Positions 1-9,975 of a stretch of DNA of 60,813 nucleotides are shown in pieces. The notes beneath the pieces are model-generated. The model saw nothing but the letters and a program-made list of their open reading frames with translations. It did not search any database and was not told the origin of the DNA. A program made the position numbers and the translations under genes. Within the stretch, counting starts at the first letter, position 1; the number at the start of each line of letters is the position of its first letter. This stretch comes from Rickettsiales bacterium (lineage in GTDB: Bacteria; Bacteroidota; Bacteroidia; Cytophagales; Cyclobacteriaceae), in contig PBTY01000092.1 in NCBI GenBank assembly GCA_002729235.1, forward strand, positions 1-60,813, read 5' to 3'.

Positions 1-8
1 AAATAACC

Positions 9-164
9 ATGGCTAAGAAAGTAGTTGCAACCCTAAAGCAGCCCGGCGGAGCAAAATTCGCTAAAGTAATCAGAGCCGTTAAGAACGAGAAAGGTGGATA
101 CACCTACAAGGAAGAGATGGTTCTTGAGGCAGACGTTAAAGACGTATTGGCTAAGAAAAACTAA
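9..164 (+). CDS. DUF4295 family small basic protein
   Basis: This 51-residue lysine-rich protein begins MAKKVVATLK and matches the DUF4295 family, which in Bacteroidetes sits between the ribosomal protein genes rpmB/rpmG and ftsY. FtsY follows here 239 bases downstream, so the context fits. Size and charge suggest a ribosome-associated protein, but no function is proven. It is complete in the window; the ribosomal genes expected upstream lie outside. A strong hairpin terminator follows the stop. Confidence 0.85.
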   Translation: MAKKVVATLKQPGGAKFAKVIRAVKNEKGGYTYKEEMVLEADVKDVLAKKN

Positions 165-193
165 GCCGATCCTTTTAAGATATTTATGGCATC

Positions 194-230
194 AGCCGTA
201 GCGATCATTTCGTTACGGCTTTTCGTTTTT
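194..230 (+). terminator. Rho-independent terminator after DUF4295
   Basis: A 10-bp stem (AGCCGTAGCG pairing with CGTTACGGCT, one G-T pair) with a 7-nt loop is followed by a T-rich run. It would end the ribosomal-protein operon before ftsY. Confidence 0.8.
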
Positions 231-349
231 AACCATAGTCATTGTAGACACGTTTTCAAATGCACTTGATGGTGAAACTAAAACCCTCAAAATCAGAAAG
301 ATTGAGAGTATTTTAAGAGTCACAAGGCCCGTGCTCACCGAAAACATGG

Positions 350-357
350 TATTTTTG
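350..357 (+). promoter_or_regulatory. Possible Bacteroidetes -7 element for ftsY
   Basis: TATTTTTG fits the TAnnTTTG -7 consensus of Bacteroidetes housekeeping promoters and lies 47 bases before the ftsY start. No clear -33 TTG is seen at the right distance, so this is tentative. Confidence 0.25.
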
Positions 358-403
358 CCGTCTTCTATATTGATAAGAAGTCCGCTACTAATTTTATTTG
401 ATC

Positions 404-1357
404 ATGAAGCTAGGAAATATATTCTCCAGAGAGAAGAAGGAGTCACTCGATAAAGGCCTTGAGAAATCAAAGGAAAGTTTCTTCAACAAACTTGGAAAAG
501 CAGTAGTAGGTAAGTCTACTGTAGATGATGAGGTGTTGGATGAGTTGGAGGAGGTATTGATTACTTCGGATGTCGGTGTAGAAACGACTGTAAAAATCAT
601 TGATCGAATAGAGGAGCGTGTGTCCAAGGATAAATACCTGAATGCTTCAGAGCTCAACAAAATACTTCGTGAGGAAATAGCTGGACTGCTTTCTGAAAAT
701 AATACCGAAGACCTTGACAATTTTGATTTGCCAAAAGTGGATGGGCCATATGTCTTATTGGTAGTTGGCGTGAATGGAGTGGGTAAAACCACGACTATTG
801 GCAAATTAGCGGCACAGCTCAAAGGACTTGGCAAAAATGTGGTTCTAGGTGCAGCGGATACATTTCGTGCGGCAGCTGTGGATCAGCTAATCATGTGGGG
901 AGAGCGTGTTGGTGTACCTGTCATTTCAAAAGGAATGAATACAGACCCGGCTTCCGTGGCGTTTGACGCTGCTAAATATGGAGTGGATAACAACGCAGAT
1001 GTTGTCATCATAGATACTGCCGGAAGATTACATACCAAGGTCAATTTGATGAATGAGCTATCCAAAATCAAAAAGGTGATTCAGCGATTCATCCCCGAGG
1101 CACCACATGAAGTCATGCTTGTATTGGATGGTAGTACAGGTCAAAATGCATTCATTCAGGCCAAGGAGTTTACCAAAGCTACCGATGTTACATCTCTGGC
1201 AATCACTAAACTTGACGGTACGGCGAAAGGTGGGGTAGTCATTGGTATTTCTGATCAGTTCAAAATACCCGTAAAGTACATCGGTGTTGGTGAAAGGGTG
1301 GAGGATCTTCAGGTCTTCAATAAAGTAGAGTTTGTTGACTCATTTTTTAAGCGATAA
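404..1357 (+). CDS. ftsY: Signal recognition particle receptor FtsY
   Basis: FtsY is the SRP-receptor GTPase that docks ribosome-SRP complexes at the SecYEG translocon on the inner membrane. The 317-residue protein has a short charged N-terminus, the helical N domain (about 30-105) and the G domain. The P-loop GVNGVGKT is at 122-129, DTAGR at 204-208 and TKLDG at 268-272. The ATG at 404 is preferred over a TTG two codons upstream. The long acidic A domain of enterobacterial FtsY is absent, which is usual in this phylum. It appears to be transcribed alone, after a terminator. Confidence 0.97.
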   Translation: MKLGNIFSREKKESLDKGLEKSKESFFNKLGKAVVGKSTVDDEVLDELEEVLITSDVGVETTVKIIDRIEERVSKDKYLNASELNKILREEIAGLLSENNTEDLDNFDLPKVDGPYVLLVVGVNGVGKTTTIGKLAAQLKGLGKNVVLGAADTFRAAAVDQLIMWGERVGVPVISKGMNTDPASVAFDAAKYGVDNNADVVIIDTAGRLHTKVNLMNELSKIKKVIQRFIPEAPHEVMLVLDGSTGQNAFIQAKEFTKATDVTSLAITKLDGTAKGGVVIGISDQFKIPVKYIGVGERVEDLQVFNKVEFVDSFFKR

Positions 1358-1530
1358 GTGCTTAAAAACCCATTCAACTGTCTGAATTAGAGCAGAATAT
1401 AATCCTGTAAATTTCTGATTTACAGAATAGATCAGGACAAAATTCAGAAAATTCACGGAATTATTTTTTTCTTCTCCTTTAAGCAATAATTCTGTCTCTC
1501 TACATCCTCAAGATGTACTAGTTTTGAACG

Positions 1531-1917
1531 ATGTACAGAGTTCTATTAGCAGTAATACTTACCTCCTTTATCGCTTGTAAAGGTTCCAAGCAGGCCTCTT
1601 CAGAAGAGTCAGTTCAACAGGAGATTTCCAAATATTTAGGTTCTGACTATGAGCGTGTAGATCAGGAAAACCTGGCTCTTTGTTACTCTAAACCAGAGTA
1701 TGTTGGCTCTGAATGGAAAACGATTATTGTCATTGATACTCAGTCTCTGGAATTACTCTATGGTCCCGAAAAACAAAACACCATTGTTTCCTGGGCGGAT
1801 CAACGTGTGTTAAAATTTGCAGATCAGTCGGAGGTCATTCAGGACAAACAATCCAGCACCAACCAGATTCATTACTTCAATCTGGACACCAAAGAGAATA
1901 CAGCTAACCTTAATTAA
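1531..1917 (+). CDS. Small lipoprotein, function unknown
   Basis: This 128-residue protein has a type II signal peptide ending in SFIAC, so Cys16 should be lipidated. The remaining sequence is polar and short, and I recognise no domain. The stop lies 19 bases before the start of the large secreted BNR protein, so the two may be co-transcribed. TAGTTTTG at 1519-1526 resembles a -7 box but lies so close to the ATG that it would give an almost leaderless message. Confidence 0.7.
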   Translation: MYRVLLAVILTSFIACKGSKQASSEESVQQEISKYLGSDYERVDQENLALCYSKPEYVGSEWKTIIVIDTQSLELLYGPEKQNTIVSWADQRVLKFADQSEVIQDKQSSTNQIHYFNLDTKENTANLN

Positions 1918-1936
1918 TAACCTAACTCACAACCAC

Positions 1937-4900
1937 ATGAAATTTACCAGGACTAAAATGGCTCTTTTAGCCACTATTGGCCTAATGGCATCGGTCACCA
2001 CCTATGTTGCCACTCGATCCAATGAAGAGGAAAAAACAAACCTGACAGCCTATCAGGAATGGGCTTTGGATAAAATTGAAAAGAAGCAGAATGGAAAAGT
2101 AAAATCCGAGGCTCCAGAAATCCATGGGATCATCCAAAGAGAGTTGAGAACCAAACTGGGAGATGATGGACCCAAGTACCGACCTAACCAGGTAATGGAG
2201 GAATTTCTAAAAGCAAAAAAACTAAGTAAGTCCACTAAAGCTTTGCGAACCACCAATGACGAATTGGATTTTATTGAAAGAGGTCCGGGAAACGTCGGTG
2301 GTAGAACACGCGCATTGGTCGTAGACCCTGATGATCCGAATCAGGAAACATTTTATGCTGGCGCAGCTAGCGGAGGAATATGGAAAACCACAAATGCCGG
2401 AGCGGATTGGATTTATATTTCATCGGATATTCCAAACATGGGTGTGAATACACTGGTAATGGCACCTAGTAACACCGACATCATGTATGCAGGTACTGGG
2501 GAACACTTTACCAATGACATAGATGGTGCGGGAATGTTCAAATCAACAGATCGAGGGGTAACATGGGTTCAAATTGCGAATCCAACTGATATGCCGGATT
2601 TTAAAAATGTATCTAGAATTGCTGTAGATCCGCTTAATGAGGACGTTGTAATTGCAACCACCAGAAGTAGTGTTTGGGGGAGTTTTAGTGCAGCTATTTA
2701 TAAAACAGTCGATGGAGGACAGAATTGGACAAGATTGAGAAGTTCGTTCTCACAGAGATTTGATGACATTGCTTATGACCCTTCGAATTTCAATACACTT
2801 TATGTTGCTATCCGTGCTGTGGGAGTAATCAAATCCGTGGATGGTGGTACTACCTGGACAGACGCGAGTGTTGGGTTGGTGCCTACAGGTAGAGTGGAAA
2901 TAGCCATATCTCCTGTGAATACCAGCAAACTCTGGGCCTCTGTAGAAGGAGGGTTGAGTGGCAGTAATTCTGACTTGTATGTTACCACTGATGGTGCGCA
3001 AACCTGGAGTTTGGTGGTAGATGAAACGGGTACGAACAGAGATTTTTTAGGCGGCCAGGGCTGGTATGACAACATCATTACAGCACACCCATTTGATGAA
3101 AATATAGTCTATGTAGGAGGTGTGAATACCTGGAAGTTTGAGCTGACAGGCAGTGGATCTACCGAAATTACCACCATCACACCAGTACAGGATGGCACGG
3201 ATGAATTCATGTCTTTTGTTGATTTCGGCGGTGGTTATCTTGGTGGAGGTATGGATTTAGGAACTGTGGCTGAAAATGACCTTTTAGAGGTAGAGATTCG
3301 ATTTGGGCAGGGTACACAAAAAGCACACCGGTTTACAGTTGGTGGATTAGGAGCTGGTGTACCAGCAACCAGTTATCAATATCAAGACTATGTAGAGGTT
3401 CCATTTCAGGTGTGGGATCCTGTGAATAATGTTCAACTAATGGCATCATTCCGAGATCAGCAAGAAGATGGAAGCTGGAATCTGATGACTGCCAATACCT
3501 CCGGAGCTACTTCAGAACATTCTAGAGAATATTTGTACATACACAGCACAAAATATAGTGAGAGTCCCAATGCGTCAATTGCTACTACAGGGGGACATGA
3601 GACCAATCAGATGTATTTCTTCTGGCCAGTATATGCTGGAAGTGGAACATTTGACCCTGCTAGTTTACCACAGAGCAGTTTAAACGTAGAGTTTAGAACA
3701 ACACTCGGTCTTGAAACTTCTACTACTAGTGTTTCTGATGCATACAGTCAATTTGGAGGCCCCAATTCATTTCCTCAAGCCACGCGTACGGCAGGATTAC
3801 ATCCAGATCAGCACAATATCGTGATGTATGATTTAGATGAGGGAGCCAAAACATTTAGGATTCTTACTGGAAATGATGGGGGAGTTTACAGAACATTATC
3901 TTCAACTGATCCAGGTCCATTCGATGGTGACTATGAATTTATCAGCTATGGGTATAATACCACTCAATTCTATAGTGCTGATAAGGCGCCAGGAGAGAAT
4001 AGGTATGCGGGAGGAATGCAAGATAATGGCACCTGGTTCCATTCGGCTGGTACCGAAGGTAGTGCAGAGGAATTTGCCACATTTGGTATTGGAGGAGATG
4101 GGTTTGAAACACTTTGGCATTCAAAGGATGTGAATAAATTAATTGGTGGATCGCAGTACAACAATTTTGCCAGGAGTTCCAATGGAGGAGTTGGCTGGGT
4201 GTCTGCAACCTCAGGCTTTGATGATGAGGGGCCTTTTATAACCAGACTGTCACATCATAAATCGGTGCCGGATAAAATTTACACGGTAGGTGCCACAGGA
4301 GTTTGGTACTCAGAAAACTTTGGAACAAGCTGGATTGCTTCATCTATGAATAATTCTGAGCTTTGGAGTTTTTCTAATAGTGCAGATGTAGAAGTGTCCT
4401 ATGCCAATCCGGATGTGATCTGGGCAGGAGGGGCACTGCATTCCAATGGTAGATTGTTCGTGTCGACTGATGGCGGTAAGAACTTTGATGCCTGTCAAAA
4501 TACAGCACTGAATCTTGGGTCAGTTTCAGGTATAGGGACACATCCATGGGATGATTCAGTGGTATATGCATTGTTCTCGTTTGCTGGATCACCAAAGGTG
4601 ATTAAGTCAGTAGATCTGGGCCAAAACTGGGAGGATATATCTGGTTTTGACGGTACTGGATCTGCAAGTCAAAGAGGATTCCCTGATGTAGCGGTGAATT
4701 GCTTGTTTGTTTTTCCAAATAACCCCGATAGAATTTGGGTAGGCTCAGAAATTGGGATTATCGAATCGCTTGATGGCGGAGCGAGTTGGTCGTTACTTGA
4801 CTCCAACATGCCACCGGTCAATATCTATGATTTCAAACTGGTAGATGATCAAATTGTCATAGCTACCTATGGTCGAGGTATTTGGTCTGTTACCATAGAT

Positions 4901-5956
4901 GGTATAGTATCTTCTCCGGTGGTATTGGCGGGCTATACCGATATCATTGGTAGATGGCAATTGTCTACTAATCTCACAGCTAATTTTGATTCTGTAGAGG
5001 TGTATTTGGATGATGTTCTCGTTGCCACTGAAATGGACGCTACCTACGGAGAAAATACATTTACAATATCTCCTTCAGGCGATGATGGTTTGAAGACTAC
5101 CAAGGTTGTTGCTTACCTGGGTGGAACAGCTTACCCAGCTGAGGAAACGGATATCTTCCTATTTAATTTAAATGACGTAGCGGAGAGTTATGAAACCCAT
5201 TTTGCAGATGGAGATGCTGATTTTGCTTCTTATGGATTTATGGTGGGGACATCTATTGACCTATCAGACGAAGCATTGCACTCTGATCATCCATATGGTG
5301 ATGGAGTTGAACTATACAGCTATCTAAGATCGCCAATTGAAGTGGATGCAAATAAGGGCAACCTTAACTATGTAGACATTGCTTTAATAGAGCCAGGAGA
5401 AGCTGGTAGTACTTTTGGCCAGGAAGCATTCAATGATTATGTGGTGCTGGAAGCCTCTACTGATGGAAAGGAATGGATTGCCTTAGGTGACGGATATGAT
5501 GCTTCACTTCATACGGAGTGGACTGATGCTTATACTAACGGAAATGTCTCGTCTAGCCTTTTCAAAGCACATTCTATTAAACTATCTGATTACTTTGGTA
5601 ATGGCCAACAAATATTGCTAAGGTTCAGACTATATTCTAATAGCAGCACTTCTGGCTATGGTTGGGTTGTGGATGATTTGAGTATTCAGACGGGTGCTGT
5701 ATTATCTACTGCTAAGTTTGCAAATACCATGACAATCTATCCAAATCCTGTTGGCCAATCTACGACGTTGAGGTTTGTTTCACAAGCACCTTCTAAAGTG
5801 GAAGTCTTTAATTTGAATGGACAAAAAGTGGATGAGATAGAGACCGATGGGAAGCTCTCAATTGAATGGGAAAGAAAACAACTCTTAAAAGGAACTTATA
5901 TATTGAGGTATACTCAAGATGGCAACGTGTATTCCAAGAAAGTACTGTTGAAGTAA
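1937..5956 (+). CDS. Secreted BNR/sortilin-type beta-propeller protein with T9SS C-terminal sorting domain
   Basis: The 1339-residue protein starts at the ATG giving MKFTRTKMALLATIGLMASV, a signal peptide; an open frame 40 codons further upstream overlaps the previous gene and is not used. The body has repeated BNR/VPS10-like strands (SGGIWKTTNAGADW, DRGVTWVQI, DGGQNWTRL, DGGTTWTDA), typical of extracellular propellers that bind or cut polymers. The last 75 residues have the YPNP and GTYILRY motifs and the KKVLLK end of a type A type IX secretion signal. It should therefore be exported to the surface and anchored or released. The substrate is unknown. A terminator follows. Confidence 0.85.
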   Translation: MKFTRTKMALLATIGLMASVTTYVATRSNEEEKTNLTAYQEWALDKIEKKQNGKVKSEAPEIHGIIQRELRTKLGDDGPKYRPNQVMEEFLKAKKLSKSTKALRTTNDELDFIERGPGNVGGRTRALVVDPDDPNQETFYAGAASGGIWKTTNAGADWIYISSDIPNMGVNTLVMAPSNTDIMYAGTGEHFTNDIDGAGMFKSTDRGVTWVQIANPTDMPDFKNVSRIAVDPLNEDVVIATTRSSVWGSFSAAIYKTVDGGQNWTRLRSSFSQRFDDIAYDPSNFNTLYVAIRAVGVIKSVDGGTTWTDASVGLVPTGRVEIAISPVNTSKLWASVEGGLSGSNSDLYVTTDGAQTWSLVVDETGTNRDFLGGQGWYDNIITAHPFDENIVYVGGVNTWKFELTGSGSTEITTITPVQDGTDEFMSFVDFGGGYLGGGMDLGTVAENDLLEVEIRFGQGTQKAHRFTVGGLGAGVPATSYQYQDYVEVPFQVWDPVNNVQLMASFRDQQEDGSWNLMTANTSGATSEHSREYLYIHSTKYSESPNASIATTGGHETNQMYFFWPVYAGSGTFDPASLPQSSLNVEFRTTLGLETSTTSVSDAYSQFGGPNSFPQATRTAGLHPDQHNIVMYDLDEGAKTFRILTGNDGGVYRTLSSTDPGPFDGDYEFISYGYNTTQFYSADKAPGENRYAGGMQDNGTWFHSAGTEGSAEEFATFGIGGDGFETLWHSKDVNKLIGGSQYNNFARSSNGGVGWVSATSGFDDEGPFITRLSHHKSVPDKIYTVGATGVWYSENFGTSWIASSMNNSELWSFSNSADVEVSYANPDVIWAGGALHSNGRLFVSTDGGKNFDACQNTALNLGSVSGIGTHPWDDSVVYALFSFAGSPKVIKSVDLGQNWEDISGFDGTGSASQRGFPDVAVNCLFVFPNNPDRIWVGSEIGIIESLDGGASWSLLDSNMPPVNIYDFKLVDDQIVIATYGRGIWSVTIDGIVSSPVVLAGYTDIIGRWQLSTNLTANFDSVEVYLDDVLVATEMDATYGENTFTISPSGDDGLKTTKVVAYLGGTAYPAEETDIFLFNLNDVAESYETHFADGDADFASYGFMVGTSIDLSDEALHSDHPYGDGVELYSYLRSPIEVDANKGNLNYVDIALIEPGEAGSTFGQEAFNDYVVLEASTDGKEWIALGDGYDASLHTEWTDAYTNGNVSSSLFKAHSIKLSDYFGNGQQILLRFRLYSNSSTSGYGWVVDDLSIQTGAVLSTAKFANTMTIYPNPVGQSTTLRFVSQAPSKVEVFNLNGQKVDEIETDGKLSIEWERKQLLKGTYILRYTQDGNVYSKKVLLK

Positions 5957-5973
5957 TTAGAACTCATATTCAT

Positions 5974-6003
5974 AAAAGCCAGCTCACTGAGCTGGCTTTT
6001 TTT
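5974..6003 (+). terminator. Terminator after the BNR protein
   Basis: AAAAGCCAGCTCA pairs with TGAGCTGGCTTTT around a minimal loop and runs into a T tract. This is a strong Rho-independent terminator. Confidence 0.85.
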
Positions 6004-6082
6004 ATGTTTGGATGGGTGTCAGCTATCTAAGGGGAGCACATTTTACAGTTGTTTGATTGGTAGTTAACCTTGAACTACCCTT

Positions 6083-6973
6083 ATGAAAAAGAGTTTTTAT
6101 TACATTTTACTTTTAGTTTCTCTAGCACTGAAAGGTCAAGATTTAAAAAGTAGGGCAGATGAAAATTATCAATCGCAGGATTGGAAAAAGGCAGAAGTGA
6201 ACTATTCAAAATATTTAAAGACCAACCCACAAGATTCATCGGCATGGTATCGTCTCGCTTATTCTCAGCTTCAACTTGGAACGCTTGATAAGGCACTAAA
6301 AAATTTTGATCAGGCTTATCAAGGTAACTTTTTCCCAGCTTATACTTTGTATCAAAAATCTAAGGCATATGCCCTGAGGGGAGAAGAAGAGAAGATGTAC
6401 CAAACCCTTAATGAAGCTGTGAAAAGAGGGTTCAGTAATTTCAAAATATTAGAATCAGAAAAAGAATGGGCTGATTCTCGTGAATCAAATACCTTTCTGG
6501 AAGTAATACAATTAACCAAAGAGAATGCCTTTCCTTGCCTAACAGATTCAGTGAGACGCCATTTCGATTTCTGGATTGGAGATTGGGATGTATTGGTTAA
6601 TGGCCAAAAGGTAGGGGAGAATATAATTACACTGGCCGAAGGAGGTTGTGCCATCCATGAAAGTTACACAACCGCAGGAATTTTCTCGGGCCAAAGTATC
6701 AATTACTATAATCCGCTGGATAGGAAATGGCACCAGACATGGGTGGCTAGCGGTGGGAATGTGTTGGACTACACTGAAATAGATCGGGAACCTGGAATGA
6801 TTCAATTTCTGGCCGACTATCTCAATCCTACTGGCCAGGTTGTTCAATCCAGGTTGACTTTCATTGCCAATGAGGATGGCTCAGTACGCCAATTATTTGA
6901 AAACTCAACTGACGGAGGTACAACCTGGGTCGCTGGATTCGATGGCCACTATGTGAAAAAGTTTACGGACTAA
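6083..6973 (+). CDS. Secreted TPR protein with C-terminal DUF1579-like domain
   Basis: The 296-residue protein has a signal peptide (MKKSFYYILLLVSLALKGQ) and one to three TPR units at about 20-120 (for example SAWYRLAYSQLQLGTLDKAL). The C-terminal half, about 150-295, begins FDFWIGDWDV, typical of DUF1579-like proteins that carry a lipocalin-like barrel. It is probably periplasmic. Its stop overlaps that of the converging gene by 4 bases, so no separate terminator fits between them. Function is unknown. Confidence 0.75.
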   Translation: MKKSFYYILLLVSLALKGQDLKSRADENYQSQDWKKAEVNYSKYLKTNPQDSSAWYRLAYSQLQLGTLDKALKNFDQAYQGNFFPAYTLYQKSKAYALRGEEEKMYQTLNEAVKRGFSNFKILESEKEWADSRESNTFLEVIQLTKENAFPCLTDSVRRHFDFWIGDWDVLVNGQKVGENIITLAEGGCAIHESYTTAGIFSGQSINYYNPLDRKWHQTWVASGGNVLDYTEIDREPGMIQFLADYLNPTGQVVQSRLTFIANEDGSVRQLFENSTDGGTTWVAGFDGHYVKKFTD

Positions 6974-7998
6974 TTTTCTTCTTCCAGTCGCGGAGTATCC
7001 TTTTCTTTTTTGAATGGGTTTACTTTTTTACCAGCTTCGGTAATTCCTTCAGCCACTTTGGTGCCCGCATTCTTAATCCCTTCCCATCCAGATCGAAGAG
7101 TATCCACTCCTGCTTTTCGTGTGGCTTTGGCCAGCCCACTAATGATTCGGCCAGATGATTCTACGATAATGGTTTTGAGCTCTTTAGTAGCTCCGAAAAA
7201 CGCTTCCTTTCGAAGTTTGGATCGACTGGTCACCTGATTACAGCCACAGTATTTTTTGGTAATATGGCCAACACGTAGGGTTAAAAAGGCATTTGTGGAG
7301 CCTTCCAATAGAGAATCCAACACAATGTGGGCTGTCGGTCCAATCACAGGTATTGATTTACCAGCAGAACTCCTCAAAAATGAGCTAATGACTGGTTCAA
7401 TTTGCTGTGAAATATCCAGATCCTCAATTTCTGATGCCAGGAAACTTGCCCCTGCTACATTAGCATACAAATACGCGATCTCTCTCAATGTGGGACGCTG
7501 GTAATAGATGTGTGCAATTTTCCAAACCATTCGTGACTGGGTTGCCAGAATAGTCAGAGCGTCCAGTTTGCCATTTTGCGATACCGAAGTAGTCAGGAAT
7601 ACAGCAGTGGCTGTTTCATGAATCACTCTTGATGCAGCTTGATCCAAAACCTCCAGACTTTGTTCTATCTCCAACTCAGTAGCTGGAATCTGTTTGCGGG
7701 ATTTTAATATTTTATTACTGCGTAGACGTTTCAGTAGTCGCTTGCGGTAATTACCTAACTCTGCTTCATTTGTAGGAAGTTTTAAGGGTTGTGGTAGTTT
7801 CAGATATAGTAAAAATGGCCAACCAAGTAACCCAACGGTTATCGCGATCATTACTCCTAACAAAATATTAGCTGCCAGTTCGTTGTTGGCACGAACCATC
7901 AGATACACTCCTGATATCTGGTTGACCATAAACAGAACAAATCCCAAAATAATGAGAATGCTTAATGGAATTAAAAGCTTTTTGACGGACTTGATCAT
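6970..7998 (-). CDS. DUF697-like membrane protein
   Basis: This 342-residue protein has two N-terminal membrane segments (about 8-28 and 43-66), then a mostly helical soluble region. The region around GKSIPVIGPTAHIVLDSLLEGSTNAF recalls the DUF697/YcjF family often found with GTPases, though no GTPase neighbour is present. The C-terminus is rich in Lys and Glu. Its start overlaps the stop of the upstream DUF6134 gene by 4 bases, so the two form a coupled pair. Family assignment is moderate. Confidence 0.6.
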   Translation of the reverse strand: MIKSVKKLLIPLSILIILGFVLFMVNQISGVYLMVRANNELAANILLGVMIAITVGLLGWPFLLYLKLPQPLKLPTNEAELGNYRKRLLKRLRSNKILKSRKQIPATELEIEQSLEVLDQAASRVIHETATAVFLTTSVSQNGKLDALTILATQSRMVWKIAHIYYQRPTLREIAYLYANVAGASFLASEIEDLDISQQIEPVISSFLRSSAGKSIPVIGPTAHIVLDSLLEGSTNAFLTLRVGHITKKYCGCNQVTSRSKLRKEAFFGATKELKTIIVESSGRIISGLAKATRKAGVDTLRSGWEGIKNAGTKVAEGITEAGKKVNPFKKEKDTPRLEEEN

Positions 7999-8630
7999 TT
8001 GGACAAACTGTTAGCAAACTTATTACTTCTCACGGCTGCAAGGAGTTCAGGTTTCAAGACCTGGCTAAATGTTGCAAAGTCTCTACTCACTTTTACATTT
8101 ACGCAGATCCCGTTTTCATAGGTGTATTCATTGGTTCCGTCTGGTGAAACAAGTTTGTATACATGCTCACCAATTTTGTCAAATGTCAGGTATCTTCCGA
8201 AATAGGCAGAGAAAACTTCTTTGCCATCGTAAGGCTCCTCAAAATATAGCTCTGAAACTGAATTGGTGATTTCCTTCTCGTCGATTTCGGTATGTATTCC
8301 ATCAATGATTAGAGAGTAAAGACCTGCTTTTTTCGCGAGTTCAGTTTTCTTTTGAGTGCTACCATTCAATGTGTTAAAAGCCCTTCCAGAGGTCAGAACA
8401 CCATTTTGAAAGGATTCTTCCAGTTCATACTCCACTTCAAATTTGAATATTACTCGAAATTCAGTCTGGGTATTCAGTAAGTAAGTTACTTTCCCGTTGG
8501 CATTGGTCCTATTAACCAGAGTGGTTCCCATGGATTCATCATTGCGAATGACATCATACTCCAACCTCTGGGCTGTTGCGTAAGAAAAAACAAAGAATAC
8601 AAAACCGACTGTACTAAGTAAGAGTTTCAA
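7995..8630 (-). CDS. DUF6134-like secreted protein
   Basis: The 211-residue protein has a signal peptide cut after YATAQ. The beta-rich body (EYDVIRNDESMGTTLV, then long alternating strands) resembles the DUF6134 family of periplasmic Bacteroidetes proteins of unknown role. It is the first gene of a coupled pair with the DUF697-like membrane protein. A 71-base divergent gap separates it from the hydrolase-OsmC gene and must hold both promoters. Confidence 0.65.
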   Translation of the reverse strand: MKLLLSTVGFVFFVFSYATAQRLEYDVIRNDESMGTTLVNRTNANGKVTYLLNTQTEFRVIFKFEVEYELEESFQNGVLTSGRAFNTLNGSTQKKTELAKKAGLYSLIIDGIHTEIDEKEITNSVSELYFEEPYDGKEVFSAYFGRYLTFDKIGEHVYKLVSPDGTNEYTYENGICVNVKVSRDFATFSQVLKPELLAAVRSNKFANSLSK

Positions 8631-8701
8631 TACTAATTAGTTAAAGTTCATTAGGTGATGGTAGTCCTAAAATAAACAATTCATCAAAAGACCACACTTT
8701 T

Positions 8702-9913
8702 ATGCGTTCACAAAAAGTTACATTTTCCAATAATGAAGGTCAAAAGCTGTCTGGTATCATTGATTTCCCTTTAATCGGTGAACCCAAATGTTATGCAATT
8801 TTCGCTCATTGTTTTACCTGTTCGAAAAATTTAAAAGCAGTAGATAATATCAGTACTGCACTTACTCTAACGGGTGTTGCAGTGTTAAGATTTGATTTTA
8901 CAGGGCTAGGGCAAAGTGAAGGGGAGTTTGCAAACACTAATTTTTCGTCCAATTTATCCGATCTCCATGCAGCTTATAACTACCTGGAACAATTGTTTGA
9001 AGCACCAAAAATGATGATTGGGCATTCGCTTGGAGGCGCGGCAGTTCTTCATGTGAGTGGTGAACTAGAAGCAGTTCAGGCAGTAATTACCATAGGAGCT
9101 CCTGCTGATCCTGAGCATGTAAAACACTTGTTTGAAGATGGTGGTAAGAAAATACGGGAGCTTGGAGAAGCAGAGGTGAATATAGGCGGAAGACCATTTA
9201 TATTAAGAAAGCAGTTTTTGGATGATATTGGAAAAAGGGATTCCAATGAAGTCATCAAAGATCTCAATAAGGCACTCTTAATACTTCATTCACCACAGGA
9301 TGATATAGTTGGAATTGACAATGCAGCACAGATTTATGATGCAGCCATGCACCCCAAAAGCTTCATTACTCTGGATGGTGCTAATCACTTGATGACGAAC
9401 GAGGATGATTCTTCCTATGTGGGGAGTATCATTAGTCCCTGGGCTAAGCGATATGTTGATTTTGATGAAAAGAAAAATTTGGCTCCTGAGGGGGAGGTTT
9501 GGACCAGATTGTCGGGGAATGGATTTTTGACCGAAATAACAGCCGGAAAGCATCAGTCTGTGGCAGATGAACCAAAAGGAAGCGGAGGAACCGATTTAGG
9601 TCCATCCCCTTATGGATATCTGCTAAGCGCCCTTGGGGCATGTACTGCCATGACCCTTCGGATGTATGCGGATTATAAGAAAATAGACCTTCAAGAGGTG
9701 GAGGTGCAACTTACTCACGATAAGGTTCATGCCAGTGATGGCGAACAGACGGAGTCCTCGAAAGGTAAAATTGACCAGATTAAAAGACGCATTAGATTGG
9801 AAGGAAACTTGTCAGATCAGGAAAGAAAACGACTAACAGAAATAGCGGATAAATGTCCTGTACATAAAACCTTAACAGGTAAACCACAAATAATCACACA
9901 AGAAGTCCATTAG
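8702..9913 (+). CDS. Alpha/beta hydrolase-OsmC fusion protein
   Basis: The 403-residue protein fuses two enzymes. Residues 1-255 are an alpha/beta hydrolase with the nucleophile elbow GHSLGG (about 103-108) and a late His in GANHLM. Residues 265-403 are an OsmC/Ohr-type peroxiredoxin domain with the two redox cysteines in LGACTAMTLRMYA and DKCPVHKTL. This fusion is known in several phyla. The likely roles are ester hydrolysis and organic hydroperoxide reduction in the cytoplasm. No regulator is adjacent. Confidence 0.9.
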   Translation: MRSQKVTFSNNEGQKLSGIIDFPLIGEPKCYAIFAHCFTCSKNLKAVDNISTALTLTGVAVLRFDFTGLGQSEGEFANTNFSSNLSDLHAAYNYLEQLFEAPKMMIGHSLGGAAVLHVSGELEAVQAVITIGAPADPEHVKHLFEDGGKKIRELGEAEVNIGGRPFILRKQFLDDIGKRDSNEVIKDLNKALLILHSPQDDIVGIDNAAQIYDAAMHPKSFITLDGANHLMTNEDDSSYVGSIISPWAKRYVDFDEKKNLAPEGEVWTRLSGNGFLTEITAGKHQSVADEPKGSGGTDLGPSPYGYLLSALGACTAMTLRMYADYKKIDLQEVEVQLTHDKVHASDGEQTESSKGKIDQIKRRIRLEGNLSDQERKRLTEIADKCPVHKTLTGKPQIITQEVH

Positions 9914-9975
9914 ATGATTATTTTTGTTGCCGATCACTCACCGAGCCACTTTTGCGACTAGACTATCAAACTTAT